Shown here in pieces: positions 51,284 through 59,592 of a stretch of DNA of 64,000 bases. Numbering within the stretch: position 1 is the first letter of the stretch; every line of letters begins with the position of its first letter. Source of the DNA: Domibacillus sp. DTU_2020_1001157_1_SI_ALB_TIR_016 (lineage in GTDB: Bacteria; Bacillota; Bacilli; Bacillales; Domibacillaceae); contig NZ_CP135439.1 in NCBI RefSeq assembly GCF_032341995.1, positions 2,480,001 through 2,544,000 on the forward strand, given 5' to 3'. Both the position numbers and the translations under genes were made by a program. The notes under the pieces were generated by a model, which had not been told where the DNA came from, did no database searches, and saw only the letters and a program-made list of their open reading frames with translations.

Positions 51284-52027
51284 GTGAAGAAAGCGCCTAT
51301 TATCGGCATCACCAGTTCATATGTCCGCCAAACGTTAAATTCAGAAGGAGTTTACGTTCATCATGATTACCATCGTGCTGTACTGAAAGCCGGAGGCATC
51401 CCCATTATTCTGCCGTCTGTCCCCCCAAACACTATTCCTTACTATCTTGATCTGTGTGATGGTTTTATTTTAAGCGGCGGGGAAGATGTGGACCCGATGT
51501 ACTATGGCCAGGCTCCTCATGCAAAAATGGGTTCAGTGTTTGCAGAGCGCGATGAATTTGAGCTCGAGCTGACAGCTTTGCTTTTAAAGAAAAAAAAGCC
51601 GACTTTGGCCATTTGCCGTGGTCTGCAGGTATTAAATGTCGCACTCGGCGGCACACTCTGGCAGGATGTTCCGAGCCAGGTGAGCAGCCACATTCAACAT
51701 GCACAAACGTATCACCGCTCTCTTTCCATTCACGAGGTTACCCTTACCCCCCGTTCACAATTAGCCAAAATAATGGAAGCAGATAAAGTAAACGTTAATA
51801 GTCTTCATCATCAGGCTATCGACGCTTTAGGAAAAGGACTCTCAGTTGTCGGCCACAGTCCAGATCACTTAATTGAAGCAGTGGAGATGGACGGAGATGT
51901 TTTTGTGATCGGGGTACAGTGGCACCCTGAATCGATGGTGCCAGGAAGCACGGAGATGAACCGTCTTTTTTCTTCTTTTGTTTGTGCTGCCGCCCATGGC
52001 AATAAAGATAATGAACGAGGTGCATAA
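51284..52027 (+). CDS. Class I glutamine amidotransferase, gamma-glutamyl-GABA hydrolase (PuuD) family
   Basis: A 247-residue protein. Nucleophile Cys111 is in LAICRGLQVLNVALGG; the His-Glu pair is in GVQWHPESM, and LSGGEDVDP is typical of peptidase C26. It probably hydrolyses a gamma-glutamyl compound. The GTG at 51284 has AAAGGAGG 6 bases upstream; the longer frame does not. Monocistronic. Confidence 0.9.
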   Translation: MKKAPIIGITSSYVRQTLNSEGVYVHHDYHRAVLKAGGIPIILPSVPPNTIPYYLDLCDGFILSGGEDVDPMYYGQAPHAKMGSVFAERDEFELELTALLLKKKKPTLAICRGLQVLNVALGGTLWQDVPSQVSSHIQHAQTYHRSLSIHEVTLTPRSQLAKIMEADKVNVNSLHHQAIDALGKGLSVVGHSPDHLIEAVEMDGDVFVIGVQWHPESMVPGSTEMNRLFSSFVCAAAHGNKDNERGA

Positions 52028-52077
52028 TAGCCTTTTAAACGCTTTGTGTCCTGCAGCAAGCACTACAGGCTTGATTT

Positions 52078-52112
52078 AAAAAACGCTCGGATTTTTTTAT
52101 CCGGGCGTTTTT
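52078..52112 (+). terminator. Terminator of the amidotransferase gene
   Basis: The stem CGCTCGGAT/ATCCGGGCG (one G-U pair) with flanking A and T runs. Confidence 0.9.
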
Positions 52113-52208
52113 CTTGTTTTAACTGTATCCTTTATCTGATCCTTGAAATTTTTTGATTAAAGCCGGTTTGTTTTTTCACCGGCCATCTCTCAAACGGCTG
52201 CCTTCACC

Positions 52209-53063
52209 TTATTTCCCTTTTTTCACTTCGTGAAGTAAGCCTGGAAAATTAGTGAAGATTCCCGTTACACCCCAGTCAATCAATGTTTTCATTGTTTCTT
52301 TATCATTCACTGTATACGGGTGAATTTCGAGTCCGCTCGCCGTTACCTTTTGCACATATTCTTTGTCAATAAATGTATAGTTCGGACCAACACCGATGGC
52401 ATAGTTTTTGATCTCTTCAATTTCTTCATCCGTAATCACAGCGTCGGCTGTATACCAAAGCAATTGAACAAGCTTAACGGAAGAGTCGAGCTCATGCATT
52501 TTCTCAAGGCTTTCCGCGCTAAAGGATTGAACAAGAAGCTTATTTTTGTCAATTCCGTATTTTTTTACAAGGCGAAGCAGTTCTTTTTCCATGCCCGGGT
52601 ATACTTCCGGAGATTTCGTTTCAATGTAATAGAATTCATTTTTTCCAAACTTTTGAAAAACCTCTTCAAGCGTTGGCACTGTTAATCCTTCATACGATGC
52701 TTTTGCATACTGCGGGTACGTTTCATTAAACCAGCTGCCTGCATCGAGTTCTTTAATTTGGTCCAGTGTAAAGTCTTTTACAAGTCCTGTTCCATTTGTC
52801 GTACGGTCGAGCGTTTCATCATGCATCGCAATGAGCTGGCCGTCTTTTGTCATCTGCAGGTCAATTTCAATATAATCGCCTTTTAATTTTTCTCCCATTT
52901 CATAGGATACAAGAGTGTGTTCAGGTGCGTACCCGGAAGCACCCCGATGCGCTACGTTGACAATGTCTTTTTGTTTTTCTTTTGCCATAGCCCCGCCCGT
53001 GCCTGAGACAACGCTTACTCCCACCAAAAGCGTCAAAGCTGCAGCCATCCATTTTTTCTTCAT
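52209..53063 (-). CDS. glpQ: Secreted glycerophosphodiester phosphodiesterase GlpQ
   Basis: A 284-residue protein with signal peptide (1-27, cut near AMA-KEK) and a GDPD TIM barrel: AHRGASGYAPEHTLVSYEMG, EIDLQMTKDGQLIAMHDETLDRTTNG, VPTLEEVFQKFG, TVNDKETMKTLIDWGVTGIFTNFP. It releases glycerol-3-phosphate from glycerophosphodiesters or teichoic acid. A possible PhoP-box array is upstream, as for B. subtilis glpQ. A weak GCCGGT/ACCGGC hairpin follows at 52162-52183. Confidence 0.93.
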   Translation of the reverse strand: MKKKWMAAALTLLVGVSVVSGTGGAMAKEKQKDIVNVAHRGASGYAPEHTLVSYEMGEKLKGDYIEIDLQMTKDGQLIAMHDETLDRTTNGTGLVKDFTLDQIKELDAGSWFNETYPQYAKASYEGLTVPTLEEVFQKFGKNEFYYIETKSPEVYPGMEKELLRLVKKYGIDKNKLLVQSFSAESLEKMHELDSSVKLVQLLWYTADAVITDEEIEEIKNYAIGVGPNYTFIDKEYVQKVTASGLEIHPYTVNDKETMKTLIDWGVTGIFTNFPGLLHEVKKGK

Positions 53064-53125
53064 GTTTTCAGCTCCAATCTATTTTTCTATCCTTTTAACA
53101 CTCTATCAGCCTGTTATTAATTCTC

Positions 53126-53164
53126 TTTTAATTTAAAATGAAGTTTATTAGAAGATAAGGTTAA
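53126..53164 (-). promoter_or_regulatory. PhoP-box-like array upstream of glpQ
   Basis: On the minus strand TTAACC, TTCTAA, TTCATT and TTAAAA occur with exact 5-base spacing (11-bp period), in the same orientation as glpQ and 63-101 bases before its start. The matches to the PhoP consensus are partial. Confidence 0.42.
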
Positions 53165-53470
53165 TTTTTAACAGTTGAAACAGGTTTGCCTAGAAGAGGA
53201 ATATGAATGGGACAGTTAAATGAGCCAAAGGGACCAAAGTGAAGAAAGCGCCTATATAGGCAAGCGGTTCCGTAAATAAACAAAACATAAAGCAATAAAC
53301 TGAGCATGCCACGATTAAAACTCAAGAACACGGGCAAGCTAAACTGTTCTTTCATGACCAATCATTCGTTTTCGCCGCCCGGCTTCTTTATATAAGACGG
53401 AAACGTTTTACTTATAGTATTTCCTAATTGGTCTGGGTCATACGAGCCATCATTTTCATTCAAAACGGCC
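53165..53470. other. Intergenic stretch upstream of the spore-protein genes
   Basis: About 300 bases. A 66-codon minus-strand frame (53161-53361) has a hydrophobic middle but no RBS, and its stop lies in the glpQ control region; I do not call it. No other gene was seen. Confidence 0.5.
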
Positions 53471-53499
53471 TGATAATTTTCGTCCAACTCCCCATACTA
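53471..53499 (+). promoter_or_regulatory. Candidate sigma-G (forespore) promoter of sspK
   Basis: TGATAA (53471-53476), 16 bases, CATACTA (53493-53499). CATACTA matches the sigma-G -10 exactly and the -35 is near TGAATA. It lies 44 bases upstream of a spore-protein gene. Confidence 0.6.
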
Positions 53500-53542
53500 T
53501 ATCAGCGGACACGCAAAGTTCATTCACTTGGGAGGGATGGAA

Positions 53543-53698
53543 ATGAGAAATAAAGCAAAAGATTTTCCAATAACAACCATGAAAGGTGAAGCTGGAAAAG
53601 CACGAGCTAAAGCGGCTTACGCCTCTAAACGGGCTGACGGCTCCATTAATACCCATCCACAGGAAAGAATGAATGCTTCCTCGCATCGATCAGAATAG
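53543..53698 (+). CDS. sspK: Small acid-soluble spore protein K-like (SspK)
   Basis: A 51-residue protein: [20 protein letters not shown], then [20 protein letters not shown] and ERMNAS. The segments [16 protein letters not shown] and NTHPQERM are typical of SspK. It is a minor spore-core protein made in the forespore. GGGAGG lies about 7 bases upstream of the ATG, and a sigma-G-like promoter precedes it. Confidence 0.85.
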   Translation: MRNKAKDFPITTMKGEAGKARAKAAYASKRADGSINTHPQERMNASSHRSE

Positions 53699-53716
53699 CG
53701 GAAGGAGGTTATACCA

Positions 53717-53893
53717 ATGGGAAGAGACGAGCATAAAACAGGCAGCCATGGTGACCGGGGTCTTTCACAAACACCAAAAAATTTAAAAATACCGGCTGAC
53801 AGCGTGAATGAGGAATATGCCCGCGAGCTGGCGGAAATCACCCGCTTAAGAAACAAACGGCTCGGCAAAGCCGGCCATTCCGAAAAATCATAA
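53717..53893 (+). CDS. YfhD-like small protein, probably sporulation-associated
   Basis: A 58-residue protein: MGRDEHKTGSHGDRGLSQTP followed by KNLKIPADSVNEEYARELAE and a basic end. The MGRD start, the QTPKN segment and EEYARELA recall the YfhD family of Bacillus; the assignment is moderate. GGAGG lies 7 bases upstream. It sits 18 bases after sspK and 16 before sspH, so the three are likely co-transcribed in the forespore. Confidence 0.7.
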   Translation: MGRDEHKTGSHGDRGLSQTPKNLKIPADSVNEEYARELAEITRLRNKRLGKAGHSEKS

Positions 53894-53909
53894 AACGGGA
53901 GGTGGCAGC

Positions 53910-54098
53910 ATGGAACTGCAGCGCGCCAAACAAATCGTTTCCAATTCAGCTGTTGATATTGATGTTGAATTTAACGGTGTATCTGTTTGGATTGACGAAG
54001 TACACGAAGACACAAATACAGCGACCGTCCACCTGCGTGGTCCTGGGGAAGAACGGACACAAGTTGGAATTGAAGACTTGAATGAAGTGACACACTAA
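53910..54098 (+). CDS. sspH: Small acid-soluble spore protein H (SspH)
   Basis: A 62-residue protein, MELQRAKQIVSNSAVDIDVE..., with YNGVP-like FNGVSVWIDEVHEDTNTATVHL and an EER...VGIEDL end, matching the SspH family. GGGAGG lies 10 bases upstream. It is last in the spore trio, followed by a 20-bp-arm terminator. Confidence 0.88.
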   Translation: MELQRAKQIVSNSAVDIDVEFNGVSVWIDEVHEDTNTATVHLRGPGEERTQVGIEDLNEVTH

Positions 54099-54100
54099 TG

Positions 54101-54140
54101 AAAGAGGGCTGTTTCCTTTTAAAAGGAAACAGCCCTCTTT
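54101..54140 (+). terminator. Terminator of the spore-protein operon
   Basis: A perfect inverted repeat of 20-bp arms (AAAGAGGGCTGTTTCCTTTT and its complement) ends in TTT. Confidence 0.93.
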
Positions 54141-54290
54141 TAGAGTTTTTATTCGCATTTTTCAACACACTCGCTGTTTCAGCCGGCTGATGAAATTTTT
54201 TAAGCCGGGCTAGGCTGAGCACTTCCGCTCTTTTCCTTGTCACAACCTTTTCCTACTGTAAGAATAAATCGGTTTTCACTTCAAAGGAAC

Positions 54291-54328
54291 AAGAAAAGCC
54301 CCCTGTTTTTAAAAAACAGGGGGCTTCT
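54291..54328 (-). terminator. Terminator of trhO
   Basis: The stem AAGCCCCCTGTTTT/AAAACAGGGGGCTT; the minus strand continues TTCTTG. Confidence 0.9.
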
Positions 54329-54347
54329 TCCGTATATGTCTATCCGT

Positions 54348-55292
54348 TTACATCGTCTGCTTTAATGCTTCAAGACGCTCTTCTACTTCTTCCGCTGTTA
54401 GTCCGTGCTCAGCGATGTACCGGTTGCGCGGATGTGTCCGGCATTCGTCTGAACAGCTGCGCAGGAAGCGGTGTTCGGACTCTTCGGATGCCAAAATCTT
54501 TTTGTTACATTCTGGATTGGCACAGCTGACATACCGCTCGCACGGTTCACCGGTAAAATAATCTTTGCCGACTACAGCCGGATTTACGCGGTTGATCGGC
54601 ACGCTGAGACGGTCGTCAAACACAAAGCATTGGCCGTCCCAATTCTCACCACGCACTTCCGGGTCTTTGCCATAAGACACAATTCCTCCGTGCAGCTGCA
54701 TAACATCTTCAAAGCCTTCCTTCTTGAGGAACCCGGAAAACTTCTCGCAGCGGATGCCGCCCGTACAGTACGTAAGAATTTTCTTGCCTTCTAATTCTTC
54801 CCGGTGATCCCGGATCCATTGTGGCAGCTCACGAAACGTCTCTACGTCAGGGCGAATTGCGCCTTTAAAATGGCCGAGATCATGCTCATACGTGTTCCGT
54901 GCATCAAGAATAACCGTATTTTCTTCTTTCATCGCCGCTAAAAATTCTTTCGGCTCAGCGTAATCGCCAGTCAGCTCAAGCGGGTTGACGTCATCTTCAA
55001 GGCGAAGCGTCACCAATTCAGGCCGTGGACGCACTTTTAATTTTGCAAAAGCATGTTCTTCTGATTCATCGACTTTAAAAACCATGTCTTTAAAGCGCGG
55101 ATCAGCATGCATTGCCTCCATGTAGCGCTCTGTTTGCTCGACTGTTCCCGATACGGTGCCGTTAATGCCTTCTTTTGCGACCAAAATGCGCCCTTTCAGC
55201 TCAAGCTCCTCGCAAAACTGTTTATGCTCCTTCGCAAACGTTTCTGGATCATCTATTGGTACATATTGATAATAAAGCAATACTCTGTACAT
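54348..55292 (-). CDS. trhO: tRNA uridine-34 hydroxylase TrhO (rhodanese family)
   Basis: A 314-residue protein: acylphosphatase-like N-terminus ([35 protein letters not shown]), a rhodanese domain ([18 protein letters not shown]) with catalytic Cys in [17 protein letters not shown], and a Cys-rich end ([20 protein letters not shown]). TrhO makes 5-hydroxyuridine at the wobble position of tRNA in an oxygen-dependent way. The ATG has GGAGG 7 bases upstream. It is monocistronic. Confidence 0.93.
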   Translation of the reverse strand: MYRVLLYYQYVPIDDPETFAKEHKQFCEELELKGRILVAKEGINGTVSGTVEQTERYMEAMHADPRFKDMVFKVDESEEHAFAKLKVRPRPELVTLRLEDDVNPLELTGDYAEPKEFLAAMKEENTVILDARNTYEHDLGHFKGAIRPDVETFRELPQWIRDHREELEGKKILTYCTGGIRCEKFSGFLKKEGFEDVMQLHGGIVSYGKDPEVRGENWDGQCFVFDDRLSVPINRVNPAVVGKDYFTGEPCERYVSCANPECNKKILASEESEHRFLRSCSDECRTHPRNRYIAEHGLTAEEVEERLEALKQTM

Positions 55293-55719
55293 CTTTTTTC
55301 CTCCACCTATTTACTTCTTTTTTCTTTTGGTATCATATCATGTTTATCCGCATTATGGGGATTTGATGCACTGGGTGCAGGAGAGGAGTTTTATCCACTT
55401 TTTCATTCTTTGGCCTCCACTGCCTCAAGCTGTTTATCAGCTCAATGGCCCTTTCGCTTTTTTCTATCCATTTCATAAAACTTTTTCTTTTTCATAGGAA
55501 TAAGAGATCAAATAGATGAATAGAATATTCGCAGCTAAAAAAGAAAAAATAGATAAGAATTTTAAAAGAAAATACTTACATAAATACAGCAAAATGTATA
55601 AGAATTAACAGCTCTTCTTATCAATCTTTAGTAAAAATATGGAATTTAAACCAAGCGGTAAGGCAAAGTTCTGTAAAACCTTCACCCTCAGTTCAATTGC
55701 GAGTCCACCTTTCAAAAGA
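55293..55719. other. AT-rich intergenic stretch without a recognised gene
   Basis: About 430 bases. A possible 30-codon basic peptide starts at 55516 (MNRIFAAKKEKIDKNFKRKY) but has a poor RBS. No repeat end or clear promoter was found. Confidence 0.45.
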
Positions 55720-55760
55720 AAAAGGCCGGGTCTACAGTTAGTATGTGGATCCGGCCTTTT
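55720..55760. terminator. Terminator of the GNAT gene
   Basis: The perfect stem AAAAGGCCGG/CCGGCCTTTT with an unusually long 21-base loop, followed by TTTTTC on the minus strand. The loop contains GTCTACAGT, which is also the right end of the terminator-associated repeat (see findings). Confidence 0.85.
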
Positions 55761-55874
55761 ATTATGCAGGTGCGGACATCCTTTGCAAAAAAAGAAAAGA
55801 ACCTTTTTGCCCTGTTTTCTTTTTCTGCCGGCTAACCTTTCCCTGCCTGTTTCTGTGCTGACAGCTACATGCAT

Positions 55875-56381
55875 TTATGTGACAGAAAGCCGGTATGCTT
55901 TGACAATAATTCCGTCGTTAGCTGGTTCAAAATCAAACTGAGGCATACGCTCAAAGCCCAAACGCTCATAAAGGCGCACAGCTGCTTCCATAAAATCAGC
56001 TGTATGAAGGCCAATATAAGGCAGGCCGCTTTCTTTTGTCCGCCGAATACATTCATTGATCAGCGCTTTGGCTGCCCCTTTATTCCGGGCTTGCGGATCA
56101 ACCGCCAGCATTCGAATCTCCGGGTAATCCAGCATATCAACAAGCCCCGTATATGCGTCTAACTTCGCCGGAAACAGAGCCACACTGCCGATCACTTCTC
56201 CTTCTTCAACCGCTACAATCAGTTCAACACCTTCTTGTTCATCTGCGTTAGATGAGACGGCACTTTTTAATGCTTCCCAATGCCCGGGAGGGATTTGTTT
56301 TGCATGCTCTTCATACGATTTTATTCTTTGCTTACGAATAGATGCTTTTTCACTTGGTAATGCCTGCCGAATCGTAATCAT
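55875..56381 (-). CDS. GNAT-family N-acetyltransferase
   Basis: A 168-residue protein. The acetyl-CoA binding region is IRMLAVDPQARNKGAAKALINECIRRTKESGLPYIGLHT, ending with YERLGFERM. Substrate unknown. The ATG at 56381 follows AAGGTGG; the longer frame has no RBS. Monocistronic. Confidence 0.88.
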   Translation of the reverse strand: MITIRQALPSEKASIRKQRIKSYEEHAKQIPPGHWEALKSAVSSNADEQEGVELIVAVEEGEVIGSVALFPAKLDAYTGLVDMLDYPEIRMLAVDPQARNKGAAKALINECIRRTKESGLPYIGLHTADFMEAAVRLYERLGFERMPQFDFEPANDGIIVKAYRLSVT

Positions 56382-56637
56382 CTGATCCACCTTTTTCACA
56401 TTCCTTTTTTTGATTATTTCATCTATAAGCCGACCAGCTGGCAGCGACACTTTTTTGTTCAATCTGTTTGTGGGCTGACAAACTAAACAGATTCCCACAT
56501 AATGTCGGGAAATTCTGAAGCCGTTCTCTTTATACTTACGAATAAACACAACTGCCGCTGATTTTATAAACATGTTACCATTGGATTAAAAGGGATGGAA
56601 TCTTTTTTGTTGAACACAGGGACTTTAGGTGCGAAAT

Positions 56638-56670
56638 AAAAAACAGCCGAAATTACTTCGGCTGTTTTTT
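56638..56670. terminator. Terminator of the MarR-nitroreductase-monooxygenase operon
   Basis: The stem AAAAACAGCCGAA/TTCGGCTGTTTTT with a 5-base loop lies 8 bases after the monooxygenase stop. Confidence 0.92.
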
Positions 56671-56677
56671 CTATTCT

Positions 56678-56974
56678 TTATTTGGATAAAGAAGACGCTT
56701 CATAGCTGTTTACATCCAAAGGCGCTGTTAAAAATTCGGACGCTTTACCAACGAAAGCCGTAAAGTGGCTGCTCGTATTATGGAAGGCTACTGCATCTGC
56801 ATTCTTCCACACTTCTACCATCGTGTAAGCATGCGCCTGCTCGGTGTCTTTCATTAAATCGTAAGCAATGTTTCCATCTTCCGCTCTTGATCCTTCAATA
56901 AGCGGACGAATTTCCTCCAAAAATGCCTGTTCTTTTGCTGGATTCACTTGAAAGCGTGCATGAATAATAATCAT
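56678..56974 (-). CDS. Antibiotic-biosynthesis-monooxygenase-fold protein (YgiN-like)
   Basis: A 98-residue dimeric-barrel protein: MIIIHARFQVNPAKEQAFLE, SRAEDGNIAYDLMKDTEQAHAYTMVEVW, FHNTSSHFTAFVG. It resembles YgiN-type quinol monooxygenases. It is co-transcribed with a nitroreductase and a MarR regulator, which suggests a quinone or electrophile response (inference). The ATG follows AAAGGGGG. Confidence 0.85.
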   Translation of the reverse strand: MIIIHARFQVNPAKEQAFLEEIRPLIEGSRAEDGNIAYDLMKDTEQAHAYTMVEVWKNADAVAFHNTSSHFTAFVGKASEFLTAPLDVNSYEASSLSK

Positions 56975-56993
56975 GTTTATATCCCCCTTTTTC

Positions 56994-57629
56994 TTATCGC
57001 CACTCTGTAATTTGGTCAACAGGCAGCCGAACCGACTGATAGCCTTGATTTGCCGCTTTACCAATAGAAATAAGCATAACCGGATAATAGCGGTCCTTGT
57101 CCAAGCCAAACGCCTGGGCAATCTCAGCTTTCTCAAATCCACCAATTGGATTTGTATCATACCCATGCGCCCGGGCTGCAAGCATAAGCTGCATGGACAC
57201 AAGCCCGGCATCAATTAAGTTCATTTCTTTTAACTGATCCGTTGTCATAACTTCAAAAAAACCTTTGATTGATTTGACCTGCTGATTTTTCACATCTTCT
57301 GGCATAAACCCTTTTTGAACGGCTGTGTCATAAATTTCGTCCAAATAGTCACTGCTGTTCATATCAGCAAACACGGCGATTACAGCAGCAGACGTTTCGA
57401 CCTGGGACTGATTGAAACGGGCAAGCGGCGCAAGCGTTTCTTTCCCTTCCGGTGTATCGATCACAAGAAAACGCCATGGCTGCAGGTTCACAGAAGAAGG
57501 TGCAAGCGATGCTGTTTCTAATATTTCCTTTATTTCCTCACGGCTGATTTTAACCGACGGGTCGTAATACCGGATAGAACGGCGTCCGGTTACAATTTCC
57601 TGAAAGTCATTTATTTTGATGTTGTTCAT
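56994..57629 (-). CDS. NAD(P)H nitroreductase/quinone reductase family protein
   Basis: A 211-residue FMN protein: GRRSIRYYDPSVKISREEIKEIL, ASLAPSSVNLQPWRFLVI, AARAHGYDTNPIGGFEKAEIAQAFGL, YPVMLISIGKA. Of the MhqN/YodC type seen in Bacillus electrophile regulons. The ATG has AAAGGAG 9 bases upstream; 19 bases follow the MarR gene stop. Confidence 0.9.
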   Translation of the reverse strand: MNNIKINDFQEIVTGRRSIRYYDPSVKISREEIKEILETASLAPSSVNLQPWRFLVIDTPEGKETLAPLARFNQSQVETSAAVIAVFADMNSSDYLDEIYDTAVQKGFMPEDVKNQQVKSIKGFFEVMTTDQLKEMNLIDAGLVSMQLMLAARAHGYDTNPIGGFEKAEIAQAFGLDKDRYYPVMLISIGKAANQGYQSVRLPVDQITEWR

Positions 57630-57648
57630 AGATGTCTCTCCTTTATGT

Positions 57649-58080
57649 TCACTCAATGTTTTCAACGTTTTGCTGTATACGAGCAAGCAGATCAGCAAGA
57701 TAGGTACGATCAGCTTCCGGCACATTCTGCAGAACCTGTTGAATAAACCGCTTTTTTTCGCTGCAGTAGCCTTCCATCCGGCTGCGTCCTTCTTCAGTCA
57801 AACGAACAAAGGTGACGCGGTTATCATCCGGGTTTTTGCGCCGCACAACAGTACCGCGCTCCTCCAGCTGCTTGAGATGCCGCGTTACAGCCGCATGATC
57901 AATGTTTATTCTTTTCTGTAAAGCCGTCTGGCTGATTTCTTCTACTTCAAACAGCACATGCAGCAGCTCTAAGCGAGACTGGCTTACACCTGTACATCGT
58001 TCAAACTTTGGCATGATCCCCTTGTTGATTTCGTGCAAGTGGTAAATGATTCGCTCATCTTCCTTGTATAAATTGGTCAA
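57649..58080 (-). CDS. MarR-family repressor of the nitroreductase operon
   Basis: About 143 residues. The winged helix reads QTALQKRINIDHAAVTRHLKQLEERGTVVRRKNPDDNRVTFVRLT, and one cysteine lies in the N-terminal third (ERCTGVSQSRLELL). The TTG at 58080 has AGGAG 9 bases upstream; a GTG at 58086 is possible but too near the RBS. Two TTGAC-type palindromes lie on the operon's transcription start, so autorepression relieved by a quinone or electrophile is likely. Confidence 0.87.
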   Translation of the reverse strand: MTNLYKEDERIIYHLHEINKGIMPKFERCTGVSQSRLELLHVLFEVEEISQTALQKRINIDHAAVTRHLKQLEERGTVVRRKNPDDNRVTFVRLTEEGRSRMEGYCSEKKRFIQQVLQNVPEADRTYLADLLARIQQNVENIE

Positions 58081-58112
58081 AAACACCTTCTCCTATCCGT
58101 CTCCTTAATTCA

Positions 58113-58170
58113 TTGACGGGTCAACCTTTGATCCATCAACTAATATACAGGATGTGTATATGTACGTCAA
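58113..58170 (-). promoter_or_regulatory. Promoter and twin MarR operators of the nitroreductase operon
   Basis: -35 TTGACG (58165-58170), 17 bases, -10 TATATT (58142-58147). The palindromes TTGATCCATCAA (58128-58139) and TTGACGGGTCAA (58113-58124), 15 bp apart, cover the expected start point and leader, a position suited to repression. Confidence 0.78.
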
Positions 58171-58314
58171 ATTATTTGCCCTGACAGCGGATATGGCATT
58201 AAATAGGAGCTATATTAAAAAAGGGCAGTCTCCAAATGTTTTCAACCGGCACTCTTTGGATAAAAAATGAACACGATGCTTATAGGAAAAAGTGTCCCGA
58301 AAGGAGTGTTTTTT

Positions 58315-59034
58315 ATGTGGATAGATATCATGGTACCGATTGACCACCCGGGTTCTTTACCGGGCTTCAAAGCTGTATCACCAGAACCGTATATGTTTGA
58401 CCGGCCGGACCGGTTTACAAGCTACCGACACGAGGATTTTCCTTATACGCTTATGAAAGATGACCAGCACCAATGGTATCTTGCCGTACGCTGGGAATGT
58501 GAAGCGTTGACCGAGGTGAAATATGCGCGTCAGGTTCACCGCCCTTCCTATATGGACGAGCAAACAACATTAAAGTTAGTCGATTACATGAACGAAACAG
58601 GCTTCAGCGCCAGGATGGCCGACTTCGATAAAGCGTTTGTTCATACAACGGTTTTTGCCGACAAGCTGGAGAAAGTGCCGCCGGACCGGCAGCTGAGAAT
58701 AGCCAATGCAGACGGAGAAGATGATCCCGAAGTTATTCGGAACCTGCACTTTATCGATAACGTATATAAAGGCAGGCGGACACGCTTTCTGCCTGGATTT
58801 GAAACATACTCGATCGCTACCATTACCGAAAACCGCTTCTACCTCGAGCAGGTGCACCTGCCCGCATCGGCTTCTCTTTATTTGCAGTATTTTGTTTATT
58901 ACCATCGATACGGACTTGTTCCTTCTAAACAAATGATGGCCAGGCTGCTCGAAAATTTATGGGCCTCTACCCAGGCGATGAACACAGGGTGGAATCCAGC
59001 ACTTTTTACTGCAGAAGCCATTCCAGAGAATTAA
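58315..59034 (+). CDS. Hypothetical soluble protein (239 residues)
   Basis: MWIDIMVPIDHPGSLPGFKA...; rich in Tyr, Trp and His, with no signal or membrane segments. Family not recognised. The ATG at 58315 has GGAG 8 bases upstream, a better start than the ATG at 58267. It is convergent with the next gene and no strong terminator lies between them. Confidence 0.72.
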   Translation: MWIDIMVPIDHPGSLPGFKAVSPEPYMFDRPDRFTSYRHEDFPYTLMKDDQHQWYLAVRWECEALTEVKYARQVHRPSYMDEQTTLKLVDYMNETGFSARMADFDKAFVHTTVFADKLEKVPPDRQLRIANADGEDDPEVIRNLHFIDNVYKGRRTRFLPGFETYSIATITENRFYLEQVHLPASASLYLQYFVYYHRYGLVPSKQMMARLLENLWASTQAMNTGWNPALFTAEAIPEN

Positions 59035-59050
59035 ACCATCTGCCGGAAGG

Positions 59051-59491
59051 CTACCGTGTGCCTGCTTTTTCGCCCTGATGAGTAAAGTCAATGCGGCACC
59101 CGCCTTTTGTTTGATTGCCCCCAACGATAAGTGAATGCAGCCGATGCTCGGCGGTAAATATGATTGTGCCTTCTTCGTTCTTTGTAAACGTCCGGGTCCA
59201 GATAGGAGATGTTCGATCCTGCCAATTAAGATGCAGTTCTCCTTCTTCAACCTTCACTTCATAGGTAAGCGTGATTGTACTCCCTTTGCTGAAGTAGAAG
59301 GAATATTCATCAACGCCATGAAACCTTTTATAAGAAATCCGCAGGTATTCAAAGCTCTGCTTATACACATAGCCGATTTTCGTTACAGTTCTCACTCTCA
59401 GCCTGCCTGTTTTCCAAAGAAAAAAGCCAATGAGCCCGATGACTATGAACGGTGCGGCCTCACTGACATAAGTGATAAAATAATTCGACAT
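59051..59491 (-). CDS. Hypothetical single-span membrane protein
   Basis: A 146-residue protein with one N-terminal membrane helix (about 8-27) and a beta-rich remainder (YEVKVEEGELHLNWQDR, TIIFTAEHRLHSLIVGG). Family not recognised. The ATG has AAGGAG 10 bases upstream. Confidence 0.7.
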   Translation of the reverse strand: MSNYFITYVSEAAPFIVIGLIGFFLWKTGRLRVRTVTKIGYVYKQSFEYLRISYKRFHGVDEYSFYFSKGSTITLTYEVKVEEGELHLNWQDRTSPIWTRTFTKNEEGTIIFTAEHRLHSLIVGGNQTKGGCRIDFTHQGEKAGTR

Positions 59492-59565
59492 TTACGTATT
59501 TCTCCTTCGGGGATCCTATGTATTTTTTACTATTATGCTAAATGCAGTTTAAAATTTGATACAAT

Positions 59566-59592
59566 AAAAAGGAGCGGCAGGCGCTCCTTTTT
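59566..59592 (-). terminator. Terminator of the lipoprotein gene
   Basis: The stem AAAAAGGAGCG/CGCTCCTTTTT with loop GCAGG; the minus strand ends in T5. Confidence 0.9.

Noticed and set aside
53161..53361. 66-codon minus-strand frame with a hydrophobic middle
   Set aside because: TTG start without RBS, and its end lies in the glpQ control region.
55516..55608. 30-residue basic peptide on the plus strand
   Set aside because: Weak RBS and AT-rich text in which Lys/Asn codons arise by chance.
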